Shown here: one piece after another, positions 1 to 9,201 of the stretch
Layout: the number at the start of each line of letters is the position of its first letter
Numbering within the stretch: the first letter of the stretch is position 1
Source: Coix lacryma-jobi var. lacryma-jobi
Taxonomy: Eukaryota; Streptophyta; Magnoliopsida; Poales; Poaceae
Assembly (NCBI GenBank): GCA_009763385.1
Contig: CM019823.1
Coordinates: 96,483,104 to 96,547,103, forward strand
DNA: 64,000 bases
Direction: 5' to 3'
Program-made: the position numbers and the translations under genes
The notes under the pieces: model-generated
Database searches by the model: none
What the model saw: only the letters and a program-made list of their open reading frames with translations
What the model was told of the DNA's origin: nothing

Positions 1-1774
1 TATTAATATAACTTTACCTTTCCCTGAGTAACGCAAATCTCAGTCTAGTGATAAGGTTACGAAAGGCTACATCAGAGGCACAAAGGACGTTAGCAACCGA
101 ACAGCCGATAGAAGACCATCGGCTAAAACGCTTTCAGCACACTTCATATTGAAAGAGATACCTTTGCTGATGGCCTTAAATAAGGTGGTGCCAACAAGAC
201 ACATGCAATGGTGACAAGTTCACTTATAGTCAGAACAACTACAAGATCTGAAGCAGCCAGTCATTTGCAGAAGAAGGATTGACTTTATGATTGGCTTCAA
301 ATATTTTCAACCCGTATTCGGCGAAGACGTCTCAGATGAGAGAAAGGAGGACACCAGTGAATCATCGATTACACCGCTGTGACTACGTGTCGAGGGGTCT
401 GAGATCAACATGCACACATCGTACGGCATCGAGCGATCCATCGTGAAGAAGGACAAAACGAATGGCTGCTTCATCTTCAACGGTGGTTTGTGTAATTTTA
501 CCTTCGCTTCTCTAATAGTTTCAGAGCTTAAACTTAAAATCATTAAAAAGTGAAACCTCTCATGTCGCGTCTCCATACTAAAAAAAACCTAAAAAATTCC
601 ACTCTATGAATATGTGATATAAATATTTTGGGTTATCCATTGTTGAAATGATAAATAGATGCTCTGTTTTATGTTTTACCTGTGTCTGGTTTATAGCTTT
701 GATTTCTTTAAGATTTGGGTCTAGTGGTTATTATATTTATCTTGAAGTTTCTGAAATTTGTAGGTTGCATAGAATTTAAACTTTGTCTGAAATGTAGTTG
801 TGGGATATGAATAAAAGTAGAATTTGCTATGACATTATTCTGAGAGATACTTGAAATTTGGAGATTTGATGAAATAATAAAATTTACTTAATGTCATATT
901 GAGCACTGCCAAATCATTGTGACTACTAGTTGAGATTATAGTCATATTCTCAAGATCAAGATTCACGTACACGTTATAAACTAATAAGTGTTGTGCATGT
1001 GCATTCTCTCTTTGATTAAAAATATGAGGCTATTCTATAAATCTCAGAAATAAAAACGACGGACACGTGTCCGCCAGAACTGAGAAAGAAAAAAGGGCAA
1101 GACCGCCCAAATAAAAATATGAAAAGGAAAAGGTCAAGTGACCGCCAAATAAAATAAAAGATGGCCGAAGGCCCAGCAGCCTCATAATTTTAAAAGGTAG
1201 GGAGAATGACATATGCAAAAGAAAAAGTAGTAAAAATATTCACTTGCACTTCTTGATCTAGGTTTATGGCTTGTATCTCCTTATGGTCGAATCTTTGACT
1301 TTGCAATAGTATGTGATACGATTTTATATAAAGATAATGATAAAAACTCCGGATGAAAAGTGATCAAGTGGTAAAAGATAAGCATTTTTTGTAGCTATTT
1401 TGTTTGGCAATCGCTTGAGGACTCAGTGAGATCTAAAGCCCCATAATTAAAGAGACGGATGGATGAGTAAGGTACCATTTTATTCAAGTTTAAAAGAAAT
1501 CTTGGTTATCAAATATGATACTTTTGAGATGTAGTCGACATTGCAGCATCATCTGATCAATAAAATGGAAGAACTATGATATTTATACACATATGCATTT
1601 GTAACTAACTTGTTTCCACATGTATTGGAGAATTATTATTTTACAGGCAAAATTGTGGAAACATGGTGAGAAAATGTTATTGCTATCAGTGGATTTCTTG
1701 GCTTTTTGAAGAAGACCAACAGAGATCAAATAGTTCGATGCATGACAATTCATACTCCGAACTAGGGGGGCCTG
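1..1774 (+). mobile_element. E0: 3' non-coding internal part of an LTR retrotransposon
   Basis: This AT-rich stretch has no convincing coding region. It is read as the 3' internal part of a retrotransposon because it ends in a G-rich tract (AACTAGGGGGG, around 1760-1770) directly before a TG-initiated LTR, as expected of a polypurine tract. The first 300 bases share short motifs with the LTR (CCGAT, CGGCT words). A minus-strand open frame at 307-576 (89 codons) has no family I recognise. Some Tat-lineage Gypsy elements carry antisense frames in this position, but nothing here proves that. The rest of the element lies left of the window. Lineage unknown; Gypsy/Tat is a guess. Confidence 0.5.
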
Positions 1775-2436
1775 TGTTAAAACTAGATTTTGGTCAACAT
1801 TGAGAAGATGACAGGTGAACCCAACGAGCAGTGAGAAGAGCATTCGGCAGACGACCAAGCGGTCGGTCTACCTATGCGGTCGGCTATTTTACAAGGGTTA
1901 CTCCATTCAAGAAATAGATATGGCAAGAGAAGCCGATCACGAGGATAATCGACCATGACCGTGACAGATTAAACGAGTATTCAAGAAGCCATGGGGGTCT
2001 GATCTCATTGGCCAGGAGTTAGATTTGGTGGCGTTGTGATGTGGCAAGCAAGCAAAGAAAGCAATTTAAATATATATATATATATAAAAAGCATGCACAT
2101 CTCGACGTCCAGTTCTATATTTAGCATAAATGGCTTCACGATGAAGGAAAGGCTAGAAGACGGTGTGCATGTCCAGTGCGGAGATGGGCGTATGAGGCAT
2201 TCGACAAGTGTCCATGCGGTCGGCTAGTTTCCAAGGATTCGGCAACTGCTCAAGCGGTCGGCTATTCTGAGAAGAGGGAGTTTCCATTGAAACGACGGAA
2301 GCGAGAGCCGATCGGGCAACAAAATTGCGACAATTAAGGCAATGAAGATTCCGAAAGGAGTTGAAGGCCAAGAATATTGTATTTTCCTTTAATATTTCAT
2401 AGTCGTGTCCTCTTAGGACTTGTATTGCGTCCAGGG

Positions 2437-2446
2437 TATAAATATA
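2437..2446 (+). promoter_or_regulatory. TATA-like box of the E0 LTR
   Basis: TATAAATATA lies about 660 bp into the 1.93-kb LTR, followed by a short AAACCC-containing leader. This is where a U3/R boundary promoter is expected. No transcription start can be proved from sequence alone. Confidence 0.4.
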
Positions 2447-2599
2447 AACCCTTGGCTATTGTAAAAAGTGTTCACAACCATATCAATACAAACCAGCCCT
2501 GTGCCACCTTCGAGTCCTTAGTCGTGTCGTCGAGTTCTTCGAGAGGAACCATCGATCCGTCGACCTCCGTAAGTACCGGCAACCTTGCTATCATGTCTA

Positions 2600-3293
2600 G
2601 TATCATGCGGTGGATTTAGATATGATGCAAGTAGTCTCGTATGTTAAGCTTAGTATCGTGCGGCGGATTTAAGCTTATGACGGGAAGTTTTTGCTTATGC
2701 CTTGTATCGTGCGGCGGATTAAGTCATGAGTAAAAATAGTTATCGGCTCTATTAGATTTGGCAGATCCAATAGATTCATTAAGTTATCATGTGTTATATG
2801 TTTTATTTATTTAATTCTTGTAACACTCTTTTGCCCAATCTAGATTGATCTTTGTTCGGCCTTGTCGCACGAGTTTGCTTGTGCTCTCTTTTAATCATAA
2901 GATCATGATGGCTGAATCAACTTTCAATCTAGATTGTCACATGTTGTGGGTTCATGCATGTTAATCATGGTTAGGCTTTGAAAAAACTAGGTGTCGTGCG
3001 GCAGATGCTGGTTTTAGATTAGTTTAATCATGCTTGCTTGTTTGTTCCTTCTTCATGGACCCCAATTCGGCTGGTTTGCCGATTTTGGTTAAGCTTACAC
3101 GAGTAATGAGCCTTTATAGATCTGTTCAAATATACACATGCTTTTAGCTTGTTATAATTTGATTGTATCATGCGGTGGATTAATCTAATTATAAGAAGTG
3201 GTGTAGACTTATAGCAAGTGGTATCATGCGGTGGATTAGCTTTGCTTGAGTTTATACCTGACCGGTTTATGAAGACTAAACGTGCGACAGATT
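2600..3293 (+). repeat. Seven dispersed copies of TATCRTGCGGYGGATT
   Basis: Copies lie at about 2600, 2654, 2704, 2990, 3166, 3222 and 3281, all on the plus strand, all downstream of the LTR TATA-like box, at irregular spacing (50 to 290 bp). The core TGCGGYGGATT is nearly invariant in five copies; the fourth and seventh are degenerate (GCGGCAGAT, GCGACAGATT). Variation between ATCGTG and ATCATG, and between GGCGG and GGTGG, fits C-to-T decay at CG sites. Confidence 0.7.
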
Positions 3294-3701
3294 AGTTGGA
3301 TTAGCCTATGCATGTGTTATTTGAATAGATCTATATTTACAAGTTACCTGTTTATAATATCTTTAATTTATTCAAGCATGTCTTTCTTTACATATGCATT
3401 CGGTAGTCAATATGCTTTACATACTCTGTTCTTATACTAGCCGAATGACTTTATAAACGTGCTCTGACAGATAGCTTCTATAGCTGTGTGCTGTCGTGAT
3501 TACCTTCCAAAGCCGTACATATGGAACTGTCTGGTTTTATCCGGCATGTTCCAAAGGTATTCTCATAGTTTTTTCCCTTCTTGGTTTTCAGGTCAAACCG
3601 ACTGGCACGTCTCCGGATTCAGCACATTCCGGGCACCCGATTGAAGCTAGCTTTTCGGCTTGCTGTGTGCTTGGCGTGAGGTGTCACATTTTGCGTCAAC
3701 A

Positions 3702-4532
3702 GGTACAAAAGGTACCGCTCAAGGTGGCGGATCCCACGGCCCCCAGGAAGAAGAAGTGTCAGGGCCGTGAGTCGTAGTAGAAGCCGCTCCTTGCGGCACA
3801 GTAGGTGGAGGGGGTGCTGGATCATTCATACCTTCAGCACCCTCATCCTCGTCATCAAATAGAGGCTCACCAACCTCATGATCACCTGCACGCTCAAAAC
3901 CAGAAGAAGGACAAACCATGGTCTCGTCGAAAGTGACATCGGATGTCTCCATGACTCGGTTAGTATCAAGGTTAAGTACACGATAGGCTCGAGTGTGAGT
4001 GCCATAACCCAAAAATACACCGTCAGAAGAATGAGACTGAAATTTGTCCAAGTTGCCTTTCTTAAGTATAAAACAGTGGCAACCAAAAACTCTAAAATAA
4101 TTCACTTTGGGTAGTCTTCCAAACCGCAACTCATAAGAAGTCTTTTTGAAGAAAGCTCGGAGAAAAATGCGATTGGAAATATAGCATGCAGTGTTCATAG
4201 CCTCGGCCCAATATCGCCTAGGAGTCCTATGCTCATCGAGCATCGTCCTAGCCATCTCTACAAGGGTCCGATTCTTCCTCTCTACAACACCATTCTGTGG
4301 TGGTGTGTAGGGGGAAGAAAACTGATGCTCCAAACCCAAAGAGTTACAAAACTTCTCAAAATCTGAATTCTTGAATTCAGAACCATTATCACTCCTAATA
4401 GCTCACATCGAGTTCAAAGGGAACTCGTTCTGAAGACGCAAAATCAGATTGCGAGCAAAGGAGAAAGTCTCGGTCTTCTCAGCTAAAAAGAAGACCCACG
4501 AATATCTCGAAAAGTCGTCAACAACAACAAGC
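3702..4532 (-). pseudogene. pol: E1: Copia pol fragment (integrase core and hinge)
   Basis: This minus-strand fragment reads from 4532 down to 3702. It begins at the first integrase aspartate motif (VVVDDFSRYSW), passes the second (RSDNGSEF) and the catalytic glutamate region (NGVVERKNRTL), and continues into the post-integrase hinge (DTNRVMETSDV, then a P/T-rich stretch). A TGA nonsense codon at 4402-4400 replaces an arginine just before AIRSDNG. Both ends are cut by other elements: E0 at 3701 and the 5' LTR of E2 at 4533. It belongs to the same Copia family as E2, E3 and E4. It might be the displaced pol part of E4, but no direct join supports this. Confidence 0.9.
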
Positions 4533-6493
4533 TGCGGATACATGGGTGTATGTCGAGTCTCTGAGTGATGAGTGATTGTCAACTGGGATAATGCGCAGGT
4601 TCTTTGGCTTGTGTTGTGCAGGTGTCGAGCACAGAGACAGTGATCAGAGGCAAGGTGAAGGTCAAGTAGAGACGTGCCGTGCCAAGGGACCGAGAGTGGC
4701 GAAGGGCGGACGTGAGGCTTGGACTGAGGGACCGGTGGCCCGAGGATCAGCTGTGGTGGCTGACAGCCTTGGACAGCGACGAGCGAAGACTTGCGGGCAC
4801 GGTGTTGCTTGGGTCGTGGACCTGAGGACACGTGTCGGTGGACGGGGTGCACGGGTGGTGCATCCCCTCTACAGCTTCGGTTTGGTGGTAGAGCCAGAGA
4901 AAAACCATCGGGTGGACGGTTTCCAGGTTTGGTCCACAAAACCTGGGGTGCTGAGGGTTTCCGAGTCTGGGCCACAAAACTCGGGCTGAGGACGGTTTCT
5001 AGGTTTGGGCCTCAAAACCTGGACGCTGGTGGGTTTCCTGGTTTCGGCCTCAAAACCAGGGGATGGACTTCGAGGCTGGTTTCCCGGTTTGGGCCTCAAA
5101 ACCGGGGGTGGACATGAAGGTCTGGTTTCCCGGTTTCGGCCACAAAACCGGGGGTGCGACGTTTGGGAAAAGGACGGCAGAGCGGTGGCGGCACGTGGCG
5201 ACAATCGGGAGGTTGCGTCGAAGCAACGCTACGAGTTGTGCGGGCATGGCCGTGGGATCCACCTACCATCGAGTTGGTCCAGAATCACCTTAGGGTTTAG
5301 CTGGTTCGCTCTGTAAGTAGTTAGGGGTAGAGTGGGAATTAGGAATAGTTAGAATTAGGATAAGTAGGGGGAGACACCCACCTCCCCATCTATCTCAGTC
5401 ATTTGCTCTTTGCTTCTAGGGTTTCCTGCTCTCCCAATCCCCTGCTGTAGCTAGCTGAGATCCGCAGAGAACCAAACCTCTTTGTACTAGAGATTTTGAG
5501 AAAGTGAGGCCGTAACCTCACTGTTGTAGCGTGGGGTAGCCACACGGTTGCAATTTGGCAGTTTTGATTCGCGTTTTGTTTGTGTTCTTCGCAGAATCCT
5601 TTTCTCCACGTTTTTCCCGTCCATCGATCTCTGTGCTTGGTGCGTTGTTTGCAAATCCATTTGAACCAAGTTGTTCTAGATCGTGAGGCACTTCTTTCCA
5701 CCGAAGGAATTGACTTCTAACCTCACGAGCTAGTAGATCGATTGATTTTGGTTTCGGGTCAAGCTTTTCTCCCTTCCCCTGAAATTCTTCGATTCATTGA
5801 TTTAGAGATAGGTTCGAGCCATGATCTCTTAGAGATAGCTCACTATCCTCCTTGTGACTTCTCTCACCAAGTTTGATCCCTAGAGGATTTGTTTTGGGTG
5901 AGATCGAGTCGAATCGGAGAACGAACAGTGCAGTTTCGGGGTGACCGGACGCTGGCTCAAGATGACCGGACGCTAGGGCAGTGCGTCCGGTGGTTGAACA
6001 CTTGCGCGTGACCTGTTGACTTGACCGGACACTGGTTTTTGGGATTGACCGGACGTGCAGGATCCACTATTCACTTGTTTTGGTTCTAGTGACCGGACGC
6101 TTGTTACCTGATCGGACGCTCAGACTCAGTGAGTCCGGTTAGGAACAGTAAGCTCCCAAATCGTGTTTTGCCAGACCGGACGCGTCCGGTGTCTGGTGAC
6201 CGGACGCAAGGTGAGTCCGGTCAGTGCAAGTTTTGTGCTGTTTCATCTGCGGTTTGTTCGTTCGTTGTCGGTTTTGATTTCCGACTTTTAGGTAGGATTT
6301 CTAGAGTCGTAGAGTGTCTCGCTGTGCTTCGTGGAAGCATCCACCCTACATCTAGGGTCGAGGACACTTACGAGCTCTAGGGTTTGCTCTTGGGGTTGTG
6401 TTTTGGGACAGTGGCAACAAGTTCTCGAAAGGAATTTTGAATCTCCCATTCACCCCCCTCTGGTCGCTTTCTGGTAGCATTCTCGGTCCTTCA
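4533..6493 (+). repeat. E2 5' LTR (1961 bp)
   Basis: It runs from TGCGGATACATG to TCGGTCCTTCA and is directly followed by the primer binding site. The upstream part contains a palindrome array (4923-5152). The promoter region reads CTGTAAGTAG around 5310. The downstream part contains a cluster of ACCGGACGC/GCGTCCGGT words (about 5942-6230), a class not seen in the 3' LTR of the same element. The last about 100 bp (CTCCCATTCACCC, TTCTCGGTCCTTCA) are shared by all Copia LTRs in the window. Confidence 0.9.
4923..5152. repeat. Array of six co-varying palindromes in U3 (E2 5' LTR)
   Basis: Six units of about 24 bp share a core close to TTTGGGCCTCAAAA. Their 5-bp arms differ between units but stay complementary within a unit: CCAGG with CCTGG, CCGAG with CTCGG, CCTGG with CCAGG, CCCGG with CCGGG twice. 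One unit (CTAGG with CCTGG) has a single mismatch. Equivalent arrays lie at 14172-14394, 17717-17927, 18476-18699, 28069-28329, 33893-34118, 41075-41242, 56336-56538 and 59936-60108. Confidence 0.9.
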
Positions 6494-6495
6494 AT

Positions 6496-6510
6496 TGGTA
6501 TCGGAACGGG
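6496..6510 (+). other. E2 primer binding site
   Basis: TGGTATCGGAACGGG lies two bases after the 5' LTR. It is a slightly altered form of the initiator-methionine tRNA complement (TGGTATCAGAGC) that primes most plant Copia elements. E3 and E4 carry TGGTATCGGAGCGGG at the same place. Confidence 0.85.
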
Positions 6511-6556
6511 TTAAGGATCTTCCACCTTAGCCGGTTCTAGATCCACAGAAGGCGAC

Positions 6557-9187
6557 ATGGATCGCGGCGTGGGCAAACCATCGTTTTTTGATGGGACGAA
6601 CTATGCGTATTGGTAGATACGCATGTCGGCCTATCTGCAGAGTTTGGGTGCTTCTATCTGGGATATTTGCAACTCTGCCGATTACGTTGTCTTGGCTGCT
6701 CGTGTGACTCAGCATCAGATCGATGAGCACGATGCCAATAGCCGAGCACGTAATGCTCTTTTCTCATATTTGAGCATGAGTGAGTTTGATCGTGTTTCTC
6801 ACCTCGCTACGGCTCTGGAGATTTGGGCTACCCTCATGCGCTTTCATGAGGGAACCTCTCAAGTCAAAACCCGTCTCTATGAGTCGTTCAAGCGAGAGTA
6901 TGAGAACTTTTGACATATGCCTGGCGAGAGCATAGAAAGTTCATTCGCTCGCTTTCAGGTGATTGTCAACAGGATGAGGGCTAACAAGGAGCTGTTGCCT
7001 TTCGACGATCATGAGAGAGCTTTGAAGCTTTTGCATACTCTTGATCGATCGGTGTGGGATTCCAAGGTTCAGGCGATCATCAAATCGCCTAACTATGAGA
7101 CCCTCACGTGCGACGAGCTCTTCAGTAAGCTCAAGTCCAGTGAGATCGATGCCATGGCGAGGGCTTCTTATGAAAATCTTTCTGGCCCATCGATGGCTTT
7201 GCTTTCTGGCTCTTCTGCTAACCCCTCTGGAGGCTTTGCTTTGCATTCTCTTCTTTCTGTCACAGAGGAGCAGTTGTAGTTTTTGGGAGACGATGAGTTG
7301 GCTTTACTTGCCAACCGGTTCTCGCGGTTCCACAACAACCGCATGAACCATCGCCGCGGAGGAGGACGCTCGGGCTGTTTCGAGTGCGGCGACCCCGACC
7401 ACTTCATCGCCAACTGTCCCAAGAAGAACAAGCATTCTGGGAAGGGCGATCATGGGCACAAATACGACTCCGGCAAGCGCAAGGAGAAGTACGTCCCCGC
7501 GAAGCACAAGCGGAAGGGCGGCTTCAACAAGGAGTACATCAAGACCAAGTACTTGGAGAAGGCCCAGGCTGAGCAGCGTGCCTTCTTCACCACGCTCAGC
7601 GACGTCAATGACTCGGACGACGACTCCGCTTCCTCAAGCGACGACGAGTCCGAGAAGAAGAAGAGGATCGAGGACATGCTCAACAGCCTCTGCTTCTTCA
7701 CCGACGACGACGACTTCTATACCATGGCCCTCGGCAAGGAGGTCAACGGCGAGCTGGAGGACACTCCCCGGAACGACAACGACGACGACACGTCCCAGGT
7801 ATCTCTGACCCCTGATGAGCTTTCCGCTGAGGTCGAGAAACTTACTACCGCGCTTCTTAGTCAAGACAAGCTGCTTAGGCGTGCCGCTAGAGAGCGCAAG
7901 GAGTTTAGGCAGAAGTGGGAGGACACGGTGAGAGAGCTTGAGTTTGCCAAGTCCACTGTGGTCGTGTCTGAGGATGCTGAGTGCGAGATGTGCACCACGC
8001 ACATGATTGACCTTCTCACTTTGAGAGGTAAGTATGCTGCGTTGGTAGGAGAGGTGGATGAGCTCCGGGCTAGACCCATGCTGTTGGGTGCGTGCAAGAC
8101 TTGTCCAGTCTTGCAATCTGAGTTGGCAGAGAAGAATGCCAAGATTGTGTCTCTTGAAGAGGCTAACTAAGGTAGCACATGTGTGGCTAGGTGTGTTCTT
8201 TGTGAGGGTTTGGAGATGGAGATCGCAAACGTGAAGCATGACAAGATGCAAACCGAGGAAGAAAACACATACCTTCGGACCATCTTGTCATGGGTGTCTA
8301 GTGGTGAGCCGCAGCTCGGGATGATGATCTCCCAATTCAAGCGAGCTGCTGGAGGTCCTGGTGTAGGTTTTGCTCCAAGTGTTGATCTTTCAGCTTTTGG
8401 GAAGATTGGAGAGTCGAGTGGTCTGAACCCATGTGAGAAGCCCAACTCCACCACTACTCCCAAACTTACCAAGATTCCACCCAAAGAGCCTCTCAAGCCT
8501 AACACCAAGGATGGGGTCTTTGATGAACCTCCGAGAGCTCCACCCAAGAACCAAGTGTGGCATCCCAAACCTAACCACTTGAAGAACAAGCTTGATACGA
8601 TGCCACCCATCCAGGAGGAGCTTTTGCCACAAAAGGGCAAAGTGATCCACACCCACAACCATGTGTACCAACAACCCCCTTTGAGAGCGGTGAGATACCA
8701 TTGTGAGCATTGTGGGAGAGATGGACACTTGAGTGAGTTCTGCTTTCGGCGCAAGAGAGAGGCGCGCCGTGCAAGGGAGAAGAACAACCCGGACTTGTAC
8801 CATCCTTTCCATGATGTACATGTGCCGAATGTTCAGAGGAGAGCTCCGAGGAGAGCTGCTAGGCCCAGAGGTCCAGAACCTCAAGTTCCTAGGCCTAGGC
8901 AGTGGAGAGGATGTGCCCGGCGGGAGCCTGCAGTTGTAGGCTATGGACCCCGTGGCGGTGGCTTTGTAGTTGAGCGTTTTCCCCCACCGTGTTTTGAGTA
9001 TCGCGATGGACGCTCTTCCCATAGCGGACCACGTTTTCCTCAACGTGGTGATCGCTTCCCACGTAGGCGTGCTAGGAATGGTTTTTCTACTAACCGTTCT
9101 TTTGAGTAGCCGACCCAACACTGGTATTCTTCCTACTTCACTAACCCCAGTGTTGGACCGTATGCTCACCCTATGTCTTTTTATTGA
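6557..9187 (+). pseudogene. gag: E2 gag (broken)
   Basis: One frame of about 876 codons, very long for a Copia Gag. The order is: an N-terminal UBN2/retrotransposon-gag domain (start MDRGVGK, core YESFKREYENF, residues about 1-230); a CCHC knuckle CFECGDPDHFIANC (about 274-287); a K-rich and then D/S/E-rich acidic linker; a coiled coil with CxxC pairs (about 400-600); a second knuckle CEHCGRDGHLSEFC (about 715-728); and an R/G/P-rich tail ending PMSFY. In-frame stops lie at 6614, 6911, 7277, 8168 and 9107, so no functional capsid protein can be made. The natural stop TGA (9185-9187) overlaps the ATG of the pol frame. Confidence 0.92.
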
Positions 9188-9201
9188 TGTAGGTAAAACG
9201 A

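Larger units (their letters stand above)
1775..3701 (+). repeat. E0 3' LTR (about 1.93 kb)
   Basis: The LTR starts TGTTAAAAC (or two bases earlier) and ends GCGTCAACA, so the tips form a TGTT/AACA inverted repeat. A G-rich tract lies just upstream. The right edge falls inside a recognisable Copia reading frame, which resumes at 3702, so the right boundary is firm. The expected 5-bp duplication on that side is GGTAC (3702-3706); its partner is outside the window. A TATA-like box is at 2437-2446. Downstream of it are seven copies of a 16-bp motif. The left half holds repeated GCGGTCGGCT words (around 1860, 1877, 2215, 2256). Confidence 0.65.

Noticed and set aside
307..576. Minus-strand 89-codon frame as a possible gene
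   Set aside because: No recognisable domain, no promoter or splice context, and the position is inside the presumed 3' region of E0.
4923..5152. CRISPR-like look of regularly spaced palindromic repeats
   Set aside because: Units vary in their arms, spacers are short and similar, there are no cas genes, and the arrays sit at fixed positions in LTRs of a plant genome.
4576..5316. Plus-strand frames repeating GxVSRFGPQN-like units as a repeat protein
   Set aside because: They are translations of the U3 palindrome array, recur in several frames and on both strands, and have no start context.
9175..9192. Canonical -1 frameshift slippery site at the gag-pol junction
   Set aside because: The T-run has five Ts and does not fit X XXY YYZ in the gag frame, and the -1 frame meets TAG before pol.
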